Part shown: one piece after another, positions 33,926 through 42,258 of the stretch | Position numbering within the stretch: the stretch's first letter is position 1 | Layout: each line of letters starts with the position of its first letter | DNA from: Ypsolopha sequella | Lineage: Eukaryota; Arthropoda; Insecta; Lepidoptera; Ypsolophidae | Direction: 5' to 3' | Length of the DNA: 64,000 nt | NCBI GenBank assembly: GCA_934047225.1 | Contig: CAKOHE010000090.1 | Location: 189,001 to 253,000, forward strand | Position numbers and translations under genes: made by a program | Notes under the pieces: generated by a model | Told to the model about the DNA's origin: nothing | Databases searched by the model: none | The model's input: only the letters and a program-made list of their open reading frames with translations

Positions 33926-34624
33926 ATGACTTCAACTCCAACAGAGAATTCTTGTAACCCCGCACAACGTGTAGTGAACGCCACTAACACACCAATTTTG
34001 TTGCCAACCGTATCACTTGAAATAGCAGACGTACATTCACTCAATCACACTCAATTTCACTCAGCACGAGCCCTGTTAGGTTTTATCTCACGTCGCGGTA
34101 CTCCAGTTCTCATTCGCTCAGACTGCGGCACAAACAATGATGCAATCACTCACAAGCTCGCGAATCAGCACATAACTTGGTTCGGCGCTCTGCACGAAAT
34201 AATACTCAACTCAAGACCCCTCTGCCCGATTTCATCCGACCCTACGGACTTTGAACCTCTCACGGCCGGACATTTCATTATTGGTCGTCCGCTCACCGCT
34301 CTACCTGAGCAGTCTTTTTACGACGGACCCATATCTGTTCTTAGGCGCTTTCAGCTCATTCAAGCGCTCTCTCAGCGCTTTTGGATTCTCTGGTCCAGAT
34401 CCTACCTCCATACCCTGCAAACCCGCCCCAATCAGCTCTCCCCTTCCTCCCCTCCTCAAGTGGGTGAACTGGTCCTCATCAAAGAGGATGACTTGCCTCC
34501 GCTCCAATGGAAGTTGGGGAGAATTCTCCGCACAATGCCTGGCAGGGATGGAGTGGTCCAGGTTGTGGATCTGGACACAGCCCATGGAGCCGCAGCCCCG
34601 GCCCCCCCAGGATGTTCACGCTAG
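33926..34624 (+). CDS. BEL-C remnant polyprotein: deleted integrase frame
   Basis: Starts at ATG 33926 right after the tandem repeat. About 60 N-terminal residues of unassigned, possibly gag-derived, sequence lead into GFISRRGTPVLIRSDCGTN, the integrase segment holding the second catalytic Asp. The frame then jumps to EIILNSRPLCPISSDP and continues through LTAGHFIIGRPLTALPE, a Trp-rich region and VGELVLIKEDDLPPLQWKLG. The residues between, including the catalytic Glu region, are deleted, yet the frame stays open to a stop inside the 3' LTR. The protein cannot be an active integrase. The retained C-terminal domain could still bind DNA or simply be a by-product. Confidence 0.75.
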   Translation: MTSTPTENSCNPAQRVVNATNTPILLPTVSLEIADVHSLNHTQFHSARALLGFISRRGTPVLIRSDCGTNNDAITHKLANQHITWFGALHEIILNSRPLCPISSDPTDFEPLTAGHFIIGRPLTALPEQSFYDGPISVLRRFQLIQALSQRFWILWSRSYLHTLQTRPNQLSPSSPPQVGELVLIKEDDLPPLQWKLGRILRTMPGRDGVVQVVDLDTAHGAAAPAPPGCSR

Positions 34625-35069
34625 ACCGTGACGCATGATTCGCACCCGCAGGCGGGGATGACCCCCCCCCCGCCGCGCGCCGGTCGAGGCGCGCGCGGGC
34701 GCTCGTTCGGTCTGTTCGGATCGGCGAGCCTCTCTAGGCGCACGCGCGCGCGCCCGCGCAGCCGACAGCTCTAAACAATAGACATTCGCGTCAGCACAAA
34801 CAATATCGCGTACCTAAAGTGTAGTGTTAATACAAGTGCTGTGTACATCACTCAAACCAGGACATTCAATACATCCCTGCACAGACGCCAGCTCAACTAG
34901 CCAACAAGAAGGCTCAGCACGTCACCGCATCCACCATCGGCTCGTCCACAGACATTTCAACCAGGTCAGCGCACCCACATTGTTTCCTACAATCTTTTAT
35001 TTACCCGTGTCACCTCATCCCATTATCCTCAAATCCCATCCGCCCTGCATCCTGTGGCCAGCGGCTACA
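34613..35069 (+). repeat. BEL-C 3' LTR
   Basis: Same 457-bp sequence as 31914-32370, as far as I can read without differences. The sense sequence just before it is GGCCCCCCCAGGA, a C-run where a polypurine tract is expected. Confidence 0.95.
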
Positions 35070-35074
35070 CTTGG

Positions 35075-37248
35075 CTCTGACCATCGCCCAGTCTCCCTTA
35101 GACTAGGTCCCCCAAATGATGTTCTACCTCCCCCCAAGACCTTTACAAATTGGGAAGGCTTCAAGAACTCATTAGCTTCGGCCATAGATGCCCCCGAATC
35201 TCCCCTCAACCTCCCATCTGACTACTTTGATAGCACAGACAAAATTGATGCTACAATAGACTCGCTAACGGATCTAATCAATTCCTCTCTCAAAGAGAAC
35301 GAAAAGATCTCCTCAAAGCCACCCCAACAGCTTCCCCTGGAAATCTCCAATCTACTAAAAGCTAAGAGAGCAGCCCAAAGGAGAGCAGCAATCTATCCCA
35401 CCCCAGAATACAGACAGACCGCGAATCAATTGAGTCGCAAACTTAAGTCAGCTCTCTCTGATCTCAATGAATCCCGTAGAAGTGAACTCATGGAAAAGAT
35501 ATCCCCATCACACGTTGCGTTCTATCCAATGGCGAGAGCTCTCAGGATAGACGCAATCACTCACATTCCCCCTCTGACCTGCCCCGATGGCTCAACAGCC
35601 TTCGAGGACGAGGAAAAAGCAGAATGCTTTGCGGATAGCATTGCCTCACAGTGCTCTCCCAGCTCCCAACCAACTGACCCCTCCCACATAAAAGAGGTGG
35701 AGGACGAGAATCACTATCGAAACTCCCTCCCCCTCACGTCTGACCCCATCACAGTGACCGAAGATGAAATCCACTTCTTCATCAGAGGCCTAAAACCCAA
35801 GAAAGCGCCAGGCGCGGACGGGATCTCCAATAAAGCCCTCAAGCACCTTCCCCAGCAAGTACTCACCTTGCTAGCCCTTATATTTAACGCTTGTTTTAAA
35901 TTCGGCCACTTCCCAAAAGCGTGGAAAGAAGCCACAGTCATAGGTATACCCAAACCAGGGAAACCACTCAACCTCCCTGCCAGTCACCGCCCAATTAGCC
36001 TCCTCAAATCGTTGGGGAAACTATTGGAGAGGGTTATGCTTTCACGCATGAAAACCCACTTATTCCCAACAGATGGAGATCCCCAATCAATTCGGCTTCA
36101 GAGCCAAGCACTCTTGCCCCCAACAAGTCCACCGTATAGTAGAATACATACTAAGTGGATTCTATCCAAGACGGTACCCTACTGTCGCTGTTTTCTTTGA
36201 CGTTGCGAAAGCATTCGACAAAGTCTGGCATGAAGGCCTCATATTCAAACTACACAAGACAGGCCTCTCCGACCGTCTTGTCCGCATGGTGGCATCATAC
36301 CTCAAAGATCGCTCATTCCACTTCAGACATGAAGGGCTGCTCTCCTCTCCACGCCCCCTAAGGGCTGGAGTCCCCCAGGGATCAGTTCTCTCCCCTATCC
36401 TCTACTCGTTATACACAAACGATATTCCCGTCCCCACAAACGGGGTACAGCTATCACTCTTCGCAGATGACACTGCTCTCTATGTCAAAGGACATAACCC
36501 CCCGACTATCCTCGCCAAACTCCAAAAGTCTATCGATGACCTTGGAGAATGGTTTCAAAGATGGCGCATCGATGTGAACCCAGATAAGAGTTCCGCGATT
36601 CGCTTTGACTACAAACGCCGTCACCATGACAACCCCAATGTCCGAATGCTAGGTACCCCTGTCCCTTGGCATAGCACTGCCAAATACTTAGGAGTCACTC
36701 TGGACTCGAGACTAACTTTTACACCCCACGTCAATAGAGTGACGCGCACAGCCCGCTTCTATCTGTACCGGCTTAACAGCATGTTAGGCAGGCACAGTAA
36801 AATGTCTCTCAGGAACAAGCGAACACTATACAAGGTCTGCATCCGACCTGTGTTAACGTACGCTTCCCCTGTCTTCGCACAAGCGAACCCCAAAGTCCTG
36901 TATAAAATGCAGGTAGTACAGAACTTATTCTGTCGGAGAGCGGCCAACGCACCATGGTACGTGCGCAACGCAGACCTCCATCGTGATTTGGAGCTACCCA
37001 CCCTCCAACAATTCATGAAATCCCTCACAGAGACTTTCTTCAAATCTTCTGAAGAACACCCCAATCCGTTAGTACGCGAGACAGTCTCCTATACTGCTCC
37101 GTCTACATCCCGATACAAGGTTCGAAGACCAAGAAACGTCCTCTCCGATCCCCCTGACAAACTCTCAGCCCATCTCAATCTCCTCCTGAAAGCCTTCGAT
37201 GAGCTGAAGGCTCAAACCAAACGATCAGAGCCTAGCTCTTCCTCCTAA
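35075..37248 (+). pseudogene. LINE-3 ORF2, reverse transcriptase part, frameshifted
   Basis: Resumes with SDHRPVSLRLG, the last endonuclease motif, in phase with 31252-31913. Then a ~250-residue linker and the reverse transcriptase: KAPGADGIS, SHRPISLLKSLGKLLERV, a frameshift at about 36073-36077 (one extra G in GATGGAGATCCCC), then NQFGFRAKHSCPQQV, VFFDVAKAFDKVWH, GVPQGSVLSPILYS and LFADDTALYV (FADD). It ends with TAKYLGVTLD and the C-terminal YVRNADLHRDL block shared with LINE-1 and LINE-2. Two small lesions (this one and that in ORF1) plus BEL-C inactivate the copy. The protein nicks target DNA and copies LINE RNA there. Confidence 0.9.
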
Positions 37249-37520
37249 CCCAGAAATTAACACTTAGTGTTCTTATCCAGCGGATGCCCCTATAGGGCTC
37301 CGCTAGCGCCCCCTTTCCCCAGAGGGGGTCGCTTCAGATAAAGGTTTTAAGACCCTCACGGGCCAAACCAAATTAGGTGGAGTTTAGTGGGTAGGCACTC
37401 AGTGAGTCCCACATAACCAACGTAACCGGTTACGTTGGTATGCTATGAGCATTCTCCACCTCCCTCCCACCGTGACCTCCGGAGGGTGCCTTGCTTGGGC
37501 GCAAAAAAAAAAAAAAAAAA
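37249..37520 (+). other. LINE-3 3' UTR and poly(A)
   Basis: About 250 bp, GC-balanced, with a small palindrome AACGTAACCGGTTACGTT (~37418-37435), ending in 18 A residues at 37503-37520. It is followed at once by the second copy of the target duplication. Confidence 0.85.
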
Positions 37521-37720
37521 TTTTCGGCCGCCAGTCCGCTCCCAGACGTCGTAGCGTAATGATCTTAGTACGTATGTGTAGACCTAAGTATCTAGAATAA
37601 GATAGAGATAAGAATTAATTGTAAATAGAATGATTAAGCATGAATAAATAATAAAATAGTGCTCCAGGGGGTGAGGTAGAATGCCTATGTGTGCGTACGG
37701 GAAAAATAGTATAAATACAG
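37521..37720 (+). promoter_or_regulatory. Post-LINE-3 flank with TATA-like site before the transposase relic
   Basis: Continues the sequence broken at 28859. It contains AATAAATAATAAAA near 37642-37655 and AGTATAAATAC at 37708-37718, about 25-30 bp upstream of CATTCATTCACATTCC. The placement would suit a promoter for the frame that follows, but nothing else confirms it. Confidence 0.3.
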
Positions 37721-38824
37721 GTGGAGCGCCGTCCACATTCATTCACATTCCGAGCATTATTCCGAAAAGGAAATAGAACAGTAGAAGATCTGGCACTCTA
37801 CCTAGTTCCTGGCTGCACTCCTTGGGTCCACAAAGCGGTGTTTTTGTTGGCTTTCACAACCCGGCAATCTATTATAGTGCAGTACGGCCCGACCCCACTG
37901 AGCTATCCTGAGGCTGTGCTGCACAGCATGGCTTTTATACGCTGGCGTGGCATGTTGTTTTGTTTTTTTTTTTTTTATGTGGCTGACGCAGTAAGCCAGG
38001 GTTTTACACGGATTATGATTCGCACTGTAGATACCGATGTAGTGGTGCTGGCAATCGCAAGTGCGCAACAATTACCTCAGCTAGAGGAGCTATGGGTACA
38101 CGTAAGTACTAGGAAACACCACCAGTACCTTTGTTGTCATGAAATAGCAAATACTCTAGGTAACAATTATATGATTATGATTTTATTTATCTACGTGACG
38201 TGCTTAGATAATGTAAAAAATATTTTCTTTTACAGGGTCACAAACAGCAAAATTTCTGCCTCTGTTCCATCCACGCCTTTACAGGTTGTGATACAGTCTC
38301 TTCTTTTAACGGTAAAGGAAAGAAGAGTGCATTCGAAGCCTGGAATGCTTTTCCTGATGCTACAAAAGGCTTTATGGCAGCTTTTGATGAGAGAATTTGC
38401 GATGCGATGGCAATAATAGAAAAATTTTTTGTTATTTTGTATGACAGGTAAATGTTTTTGTTTTGTTTTAGATCTAGCTCATTCTCGTGTGTAAATGAAT
38501 GCCGAAAGCACCTTTTTACAAAAAAAGACGGCCGCCTGGAAAATATACCACCCACAAAAGGAGCTCTGCACCAGCATTTCATGCGAGCAGTGTTTCAAGC
38601 AGTCCATGTATGGGGTCAGATGTCACCGACTCAAAATCTTCTTAGTCCATCAAATTGGGGATGGACCAAAATCGATGACAGCTGGCAACATACATTGACA
38701 GACTTGCCAGTAGCTGCCGATGCTTGCATGGAAATGATCAGGTGCAGATGCAAAAATAACTGCGGTGCCAGGTGCAAATGTTTTCAGCGGCAACTAAAGT
38801 GCACTGAGTTATGTGAAATAAAAA
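37721..38824 (+). pseudogene. XPG-like transposase relic with Cys-rich C terminus
   Basis: Three coding blocks can be joined. Block 1 (to ~38159) includes IMIRTVDTDVVVLAIASAQ. After a GT-AG intron (38160-38235) block 2 reads LCSIHAFTGCDTVSSF and GKGKKSAFEAWNAFPDAT. After GTAAATG...TTTTAG (38449-38472, only 24 nt) block 3 reads SCVNECRKHLF, PPTKGALHQHFMRAVFQAVHVWGQ, WGWTK and a Cys-rich CRCKNNCGARCKCFQRQLKC segment. The TDxDVVVLA and TGCD blocks resemble a PIN/XPG nuclease fold. I know this block order from uncharacterised multicopy animal proteins and connect it, by inference, with Academ-type transposases. A poly-T tract (~37964-37977) sits where upstream sequence should be. Its position beside the right TIR suggests it belongs to the 28.4-kb element. 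Confidence 0.55.
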
Positions 38825-38903
38825 AATATGTACGTACTACATATACATACATACGTGTACTATACACAAGGTTTATCCAAAAAATATGTCTTCTTTTTAA
38901 AAA

Positions 38904-39443
38904 CACTATTTTGACTAGCAACGGTAACCTACCGACTATAAAAGTAGCTTTTGTTGTCGATATTTTTCCAAGAAAATTAAGTGCGTTGCTCTGCCGCGCT
39001 GTGTTAATTTTCTTTTTTCACATTTTTTCATAAATCATTCCAATTAAATTTATATTGTTGGAATCTGCATGAATGTGGCCTTTCTAAATATATTTTTTTT
39101 ATGTCGATATCTTTACTAATTTGAAATTTATCAACATTTCTAGATTTTTTTGTTCACAATATTTCATATTTTGCGTCGTATTTTTTTTTCTATATAGAGG
39201 TGTTTTTTATATACCAGAAAATGATTGGCCATCTTTATTTATCTGAAAATGACACCACACTTGCCCTAATAGGTATAAATGAGCAGATATGAGGCTCAAA
39301 AGAGGGCGCAGCGTAAGGAAACTTCCCCCCCCCTCTAACCCCCCCCAGCAGAGTGTTACCCGCTGTATCCCGGGCGTTTTCTACTTCAGTACACTTAAGT
39401 AACAAGTATGCCAAGTTTCATGCTTTAATGACAAAAATATTGG
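38904..39443. repeat. Right long terminal inverted repeat of the 28.4-kb element
   Basis: 540 bp, reverse complement of the left repeat, from CACTATTTTGACTAGC at 38904 to AATATTGG at 39443. It contains a C-run (~39325-39351) matching the left G-run. It lacks the 80-bp duplication and the 447-bp insertion of the left copy, so it is closer to the ancestral repeat. Confidence 0.85.
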
Positions 39444-39471
39444 TGTATGGCTATAAATACTCCACTATATA

Positions 39472-40196
39472 AACAGCATGATGTGGCATGAAATACAAGG
39501 GATCGTTTTTGAAATCTAATAAATTGAAATCAACATAGTGCCCCTGACCTAACTCAGTGTATTCGTTAATGAATTTATCATATTCGGAAAGCAAATTTAT
39601 ATTTTTCTGTAATTTTCTTTCGAGGTTTAAGAACCTACTTAAAGCGAAATCAAAAGAGTTCCCCAAAGAATCTTTGACTTGTGGTAAAGGTAACTTTAAC
39701 GGTAAATCAACTTGGAACTTGTTATTTTCAAGCAAAGTTGTTTCTTGAAAAATATTTTCACATAATTCATGCTCTGGAATGTTCTCTTTACGAATTTCAG
39801 GAATGCTTTCAGCTGCCCAGAATTGTTGGATAGTTTCATTTACACTTGAATTACAATCAATGCATAAAAGTGACATGTTTGTTGTATTGGAAAGTGCTTG
39901 CCTTGGTAAGCCGCCAGCAATACAATGACATGGCCAAACCTTGTGCTAATGAAGCGAGGTTGCTGGTACTGATGCTGAGCTACATGCTCAGTAGATTGCG
40001 AAGCAGGTTGCTCTATAGATGCTTGTTGCTCCGGTATCAGCACCTGAAAAAATATGTCAGCGCCTATCAGCATATTTATTTCTGATGGGATGTTAAAATC
40101 CGTATCAGCTAGCTTCATATTTGAAGGGATATTTAAAGATACCAAATCGATTTTATATTGTGGCAGTTTGCATGTGATTTTATCTAGCACATGCAA
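39472..40196 (-). pseudogene. BEL-A post-protease linker and reverse transcriptase N-terminus
   Basis: Read in two frames. The upstream frame (39840-40196) holds the DUF1758-type segment LADTDFNIPSEINMLIGADIFF. A 5-bp insertion near 39925-39930 (ATTGTATTGCT) shifts the frame. The downstream frame then has VNETIQQFWAAESIPEI, FDFALSRFLNLERKLQ and YTELGQGHYVD, and ends in FMPHHAVY. That last motif begins the BEL reverse transcriptase and is completed at 11089 across the 28.4-kb insertion. Confidence 0.85.
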
Positions 40197-40221
40197 TGAG
40201 TTTTAGGTCAATGAGCACATG
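40186..40221. other. Excision-footprint-like insertion with 8-bp duplication
   Basis: AGCACATG (40186-40193), then 20 bp CAATGAGTTTTAGGTCAATG, then AGCACATG (40214-40221). Removing 28 bp restores the BEL-A frame: NCHVL continues directly to DKITCK. The filler's two ends (CAATGA and, read inward, CATTGA) are nearly inverted copies. This looks like what remains after a DNA transposon with 8-bp target duplications lost its interior. Confidence 0.6.
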
Positions 40222-40950
40222 ACAGTTTATTGACACCTTAAAAGGTGTCGTCATTGAAAATACTTCCAATGGTACGGAGTATTTAGCAGCATTTTGAATA
40301 TTGCTGATTCCCACAATATTTGTGTTCTCAGGGTTCGGAATGATACCTAAAATATCAATAACCTTGCTAGTTACCAAAGATATTTGTGAAGCCGAGTCTA
40401 AAATTGCTTTAATGTGCACCTCCCTGCCGCTTTGAGTGTAAAGCTTAACTTTGACAGTAGGTAATAGAACCTTGTTAGAGCCTGTATTTGACATCAACGA
40501 CACGGGTTGATCAGTAGACAAGTCTTCGTGAAGCAATGTATTGTGGCCTTGTTTGCAAATATTGCACCGTAAGTGAAACCTGCACTTTCCACGGTGATGG
40601 TTTAAGCACACAATACATAAATTGTTACTTTTAGAAAAAGCGATCCTGTCACCTGAAGGTAAGACTTTAAACTTATTACAGGCAAATAATTTGTGGTCTG
40701 GGGACTTACAGTATGTGCATAAGCTTGATCCGGACGCTGCGGCAACGTTTACTACCACCTTTTGAGCCGAATGCTGCTGGTGTCTATATGAAGCTGGTGG
40801 CTCCATACACTCCAACGCCAGTGCCCTTTTTTCCAGGAACAGTAGGAAGTTGACCACCGTTGGCTCCTCAGTATCTTTTCGCTCAAGTTGATAAGCCCGT
40901 GACGTGTAGGCATCTAGTTTACGATACAAAACAGATAAAACAATAGGGGG
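40222..40950 (-). pseudogene. BEL-A gag C-terminus with zinc knuckles and protease
   Basis: The frame carries Cys/His motifs CTYCKSPDHKLFAC, CIVCLNHHRGKC and CNICKQGHNTLLH, the nucleocapsid-like part of BEL gag. An aspartic protease follows with the active-site-like ILDSASQISLVTS (Asp-Ser-Ala instead of Asp-Ser/Thr-Gly). The upstream gag is separated by the TIR element at 40953-42258. The frame ends at 40180 because of the 28-bp insertion described at 40186-40221. Confidence 0.85.
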
Positions 40951-41489
40951 ATAAACTGTACATTACGGGACGCTGATCTGGGCTTTCATAATTTTTTTAC
41001 AGAAAGTAGATGATATAAGAAGTCTTTCCCCGAACTATTTTTTGTAGCAAATGCGTAGTTTTTGAGAAATAAATTATTAAAAGTTGACAATAAAATTTTC
41101 GTTTTGACTCACGACCATCACTTTTGACATGTCAATTGCGTTTCGTTATGCAAAGGTTGAGTCTATACAACCACATCTGACGAATTTTACCGTAATTATG
41201 TTTTAATTCACATTCAATAGATTTTGGTTTGTGTTGCAAACTTAAAATTTTGTATATTAACGTGAAAATTATTATAAAGATTATTAATTTAACGACATTT
41301 AACAAGAAAAATTGTGTTTCTGCTATGCTAAAACGAAACGCAAAACGACGCCATTTTGTTTTAGCGACGTGTCGCGTTGAATTAGTTGTCGTTTGTTGCT
41401 TTTGCGGTCGAGATCGTTTTACGTACTCCTGTCTAACTAACAAACGTGTGACTACCATGGCGTCTCCGAAGCCCCAGTCTTTGAGTTCT

Positions 41490-41670
41490 GCTGCTTTGCC
41501 TGAAGAGTTGAGTGAAGTGCAAGTGTTGGACTCTGTTGAGCCGCTTGTCACAGCCTCCTTTTCAGTGCCTTCGTCTAGTGCGCAAGTGATAGACTAGTGA
41601 ACCGCTTGTGCCTTTTTCGGATGCTGTGCAAGTGTTGGACTCTGTTGAGCCACTTGCCACGGTACTGGTA
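41490..41670 (+). repeat. Partial direct repeat within the gag-inserted element
   Basis: GTGCAAGTGTTGGACTCTGT followed by TGAGCC and CTTG occurs at about 41517 and 41629, with related sequence between. It forms two imperfect ~110-bp units. It overlaps the open frame ending at 41597, which I cannot assign. Confidence 0.55.
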
Positions 41671-42012
41671 GGTTAAACTGTTCAAAAACCGACTTAGTGC
41701 ACCTCGACACTATACAGTCTTGTGGCTACTACCCCTAGAGTGTATATGAAAAGCCGGAGGCGCGCAGGGAGGGCAGCCCCCGCCCGCAGTAATAAACCTC
41801 ACCTCCGCAGCTTCGGCTTGTTGGTCACCTTCGGTGACCAGCCTCAGCCGCTACAGCTCGCACGGTTGCCTATGCTTTGTTACGCAAGGGCGAAGGGGCT
41901 GTACTTCCCGCAGCGCCGGAGCCGATGCAGAAAGGAATTTGTGTCAACATAGATGACTTCTGTACTGATAGGTTCAAACAGTCCAAAATTAGGTAGATTT
42001 TATTTTATTTTT

Positions 42013-42235
42013 AGAAGGGGGGGGGGGAGGAATCAAATTGATGGACAAACCTGCAATTCTCATTAATACCCCCCCCCCCCCCGCTCACCCCTCCATCGAG
42101 GTGCTATCACATACATAACCTCAAACTTCAACCATGAATATCTCGAAAACCAAGGGTTTGCTACAAAAAGGGAGGGTACCAGGGGGTAGCCCTCCCCCGC
42201 CCCCCCCCCCTCCCCCCCCCTCTCCCCCTCCTACG
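42013..42235. repeat. Cluster of G and C homopolymer runs
   Basis: A run of G near 42017-42027, a run of ~14 C near 42067-42081 and two C-rich runs near 42190-42235 lie in 220 bp. The C-runs translate as poly-Gly or poly-Pro in chance frames. Assembly and read accuracy may be poor here. Confidence 0.8.
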
Positions 42236-42258
42236 CTCCGTCCCGTAATGTACAGTTT

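Larger units (their letters stand above)
31914..35069 (+). mobile_element. BEL-C: short, young, non-autonomous BEL/Pao element
   Basis: Flanked by CTTGG (31909-31913 and 35070-35074). Removal restores the LINE-3 endonuclease frame. The 457-bp LTRs (31914-32370 and 34613-35069) start TGTTCACG, end GGCTACA and look identical base for base. A primer-site-like TTTGGTCCTTCGGCCGG follows the 5' LTR (~32373) and shares its core with BEL-A. The ~2.2-kb interior keeps one 232-codon frame made of integrase pieces. Gag, protease, reverse transcriptase and RNase H are missing, so it must have moved with proteins supplied by another copy. It is 3,156 bp long in total. Confidence 0.93.
28860..37520 (+). 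mobile_element. LINE-3: full-length Jockey/CR1-type LINE with BEL-C inside
   Basis: Flanked by the 11-bp direct repeat TTTTCGGCCGC (28849-28859 and 37521-37531) and ending in an 18-A tract (37503-37520). Without BEL-C it is ~5.5 kb: GC-rich 5' UTR with (GCC)n (28963-29008) and a 15-bp tandem repeat, ORF1 (29733-31090, frameshifted), ORF2 (31252-37248, frameshifted and split by BEL-C) and a ~250-bp 3' UTR. Target duplication plus poly(A) indicates target-primed reverse transcription. Few lesions suggest a fairly young copy. Confidence 0.9.
11090..39467. mobile_element. 28.4-kb terminal-inverted-repeat element, possibly Academ-like
   Basis: Inserted into the BEL-A reverse transcriptase gene. 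Removing 11090-39467 and one copy of TATA (11086-11089 and 39468-39471) rejoins the BEL-A codons for ...HHAVY to KSS... in frame. Long inverted repeats of ~540 bp lie just inside both ends (11109-12191, enlarged by later changes, and 38904-39443). The 4-bp duplication and an XPG-like transposase relic close to the right repeat (37721-38824) suggest the Academ superfamily, which as I know it makes 3-4-bp duplications and uses an XPG-type nuclease. That assignment is inference. Most of the 28 kb is later insertions: a gypsy relic, three LINEs, BEL-C and a 3.1-kb TG...CA element. Confidence 0.7.
40953..42258. mobile_element. ~1.3-kb TIR element in BEL-A gag
   Basis: AAACTGTACATTACGGGACG at 40953-40972 is repeated in inverted form at 42239-42258. 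Both ends adjoin gag sequence, which continues from LHDLV on one side (upstream) to a PPIVLSVLYRKLDAY segment on the other. TA occurs at both flanks, compatible with a Tc1/mariner-like target, though the exact cut is ambiguous by one base. The interior has no transposase that I recognise. It includes a 122-codon frame of unknown nature (41229-41597) and several G/C homopolymer runs. Confidence 0.65.

Noticed and set aside
31914..37500. Two independent LINEs at 29.1-31.9 kb and 35.1-37.2 kb
   Set aside because: Removing BEL-C with one CTTGG copy joins DDLG to SDHRPV in frame, so they are one LINE.
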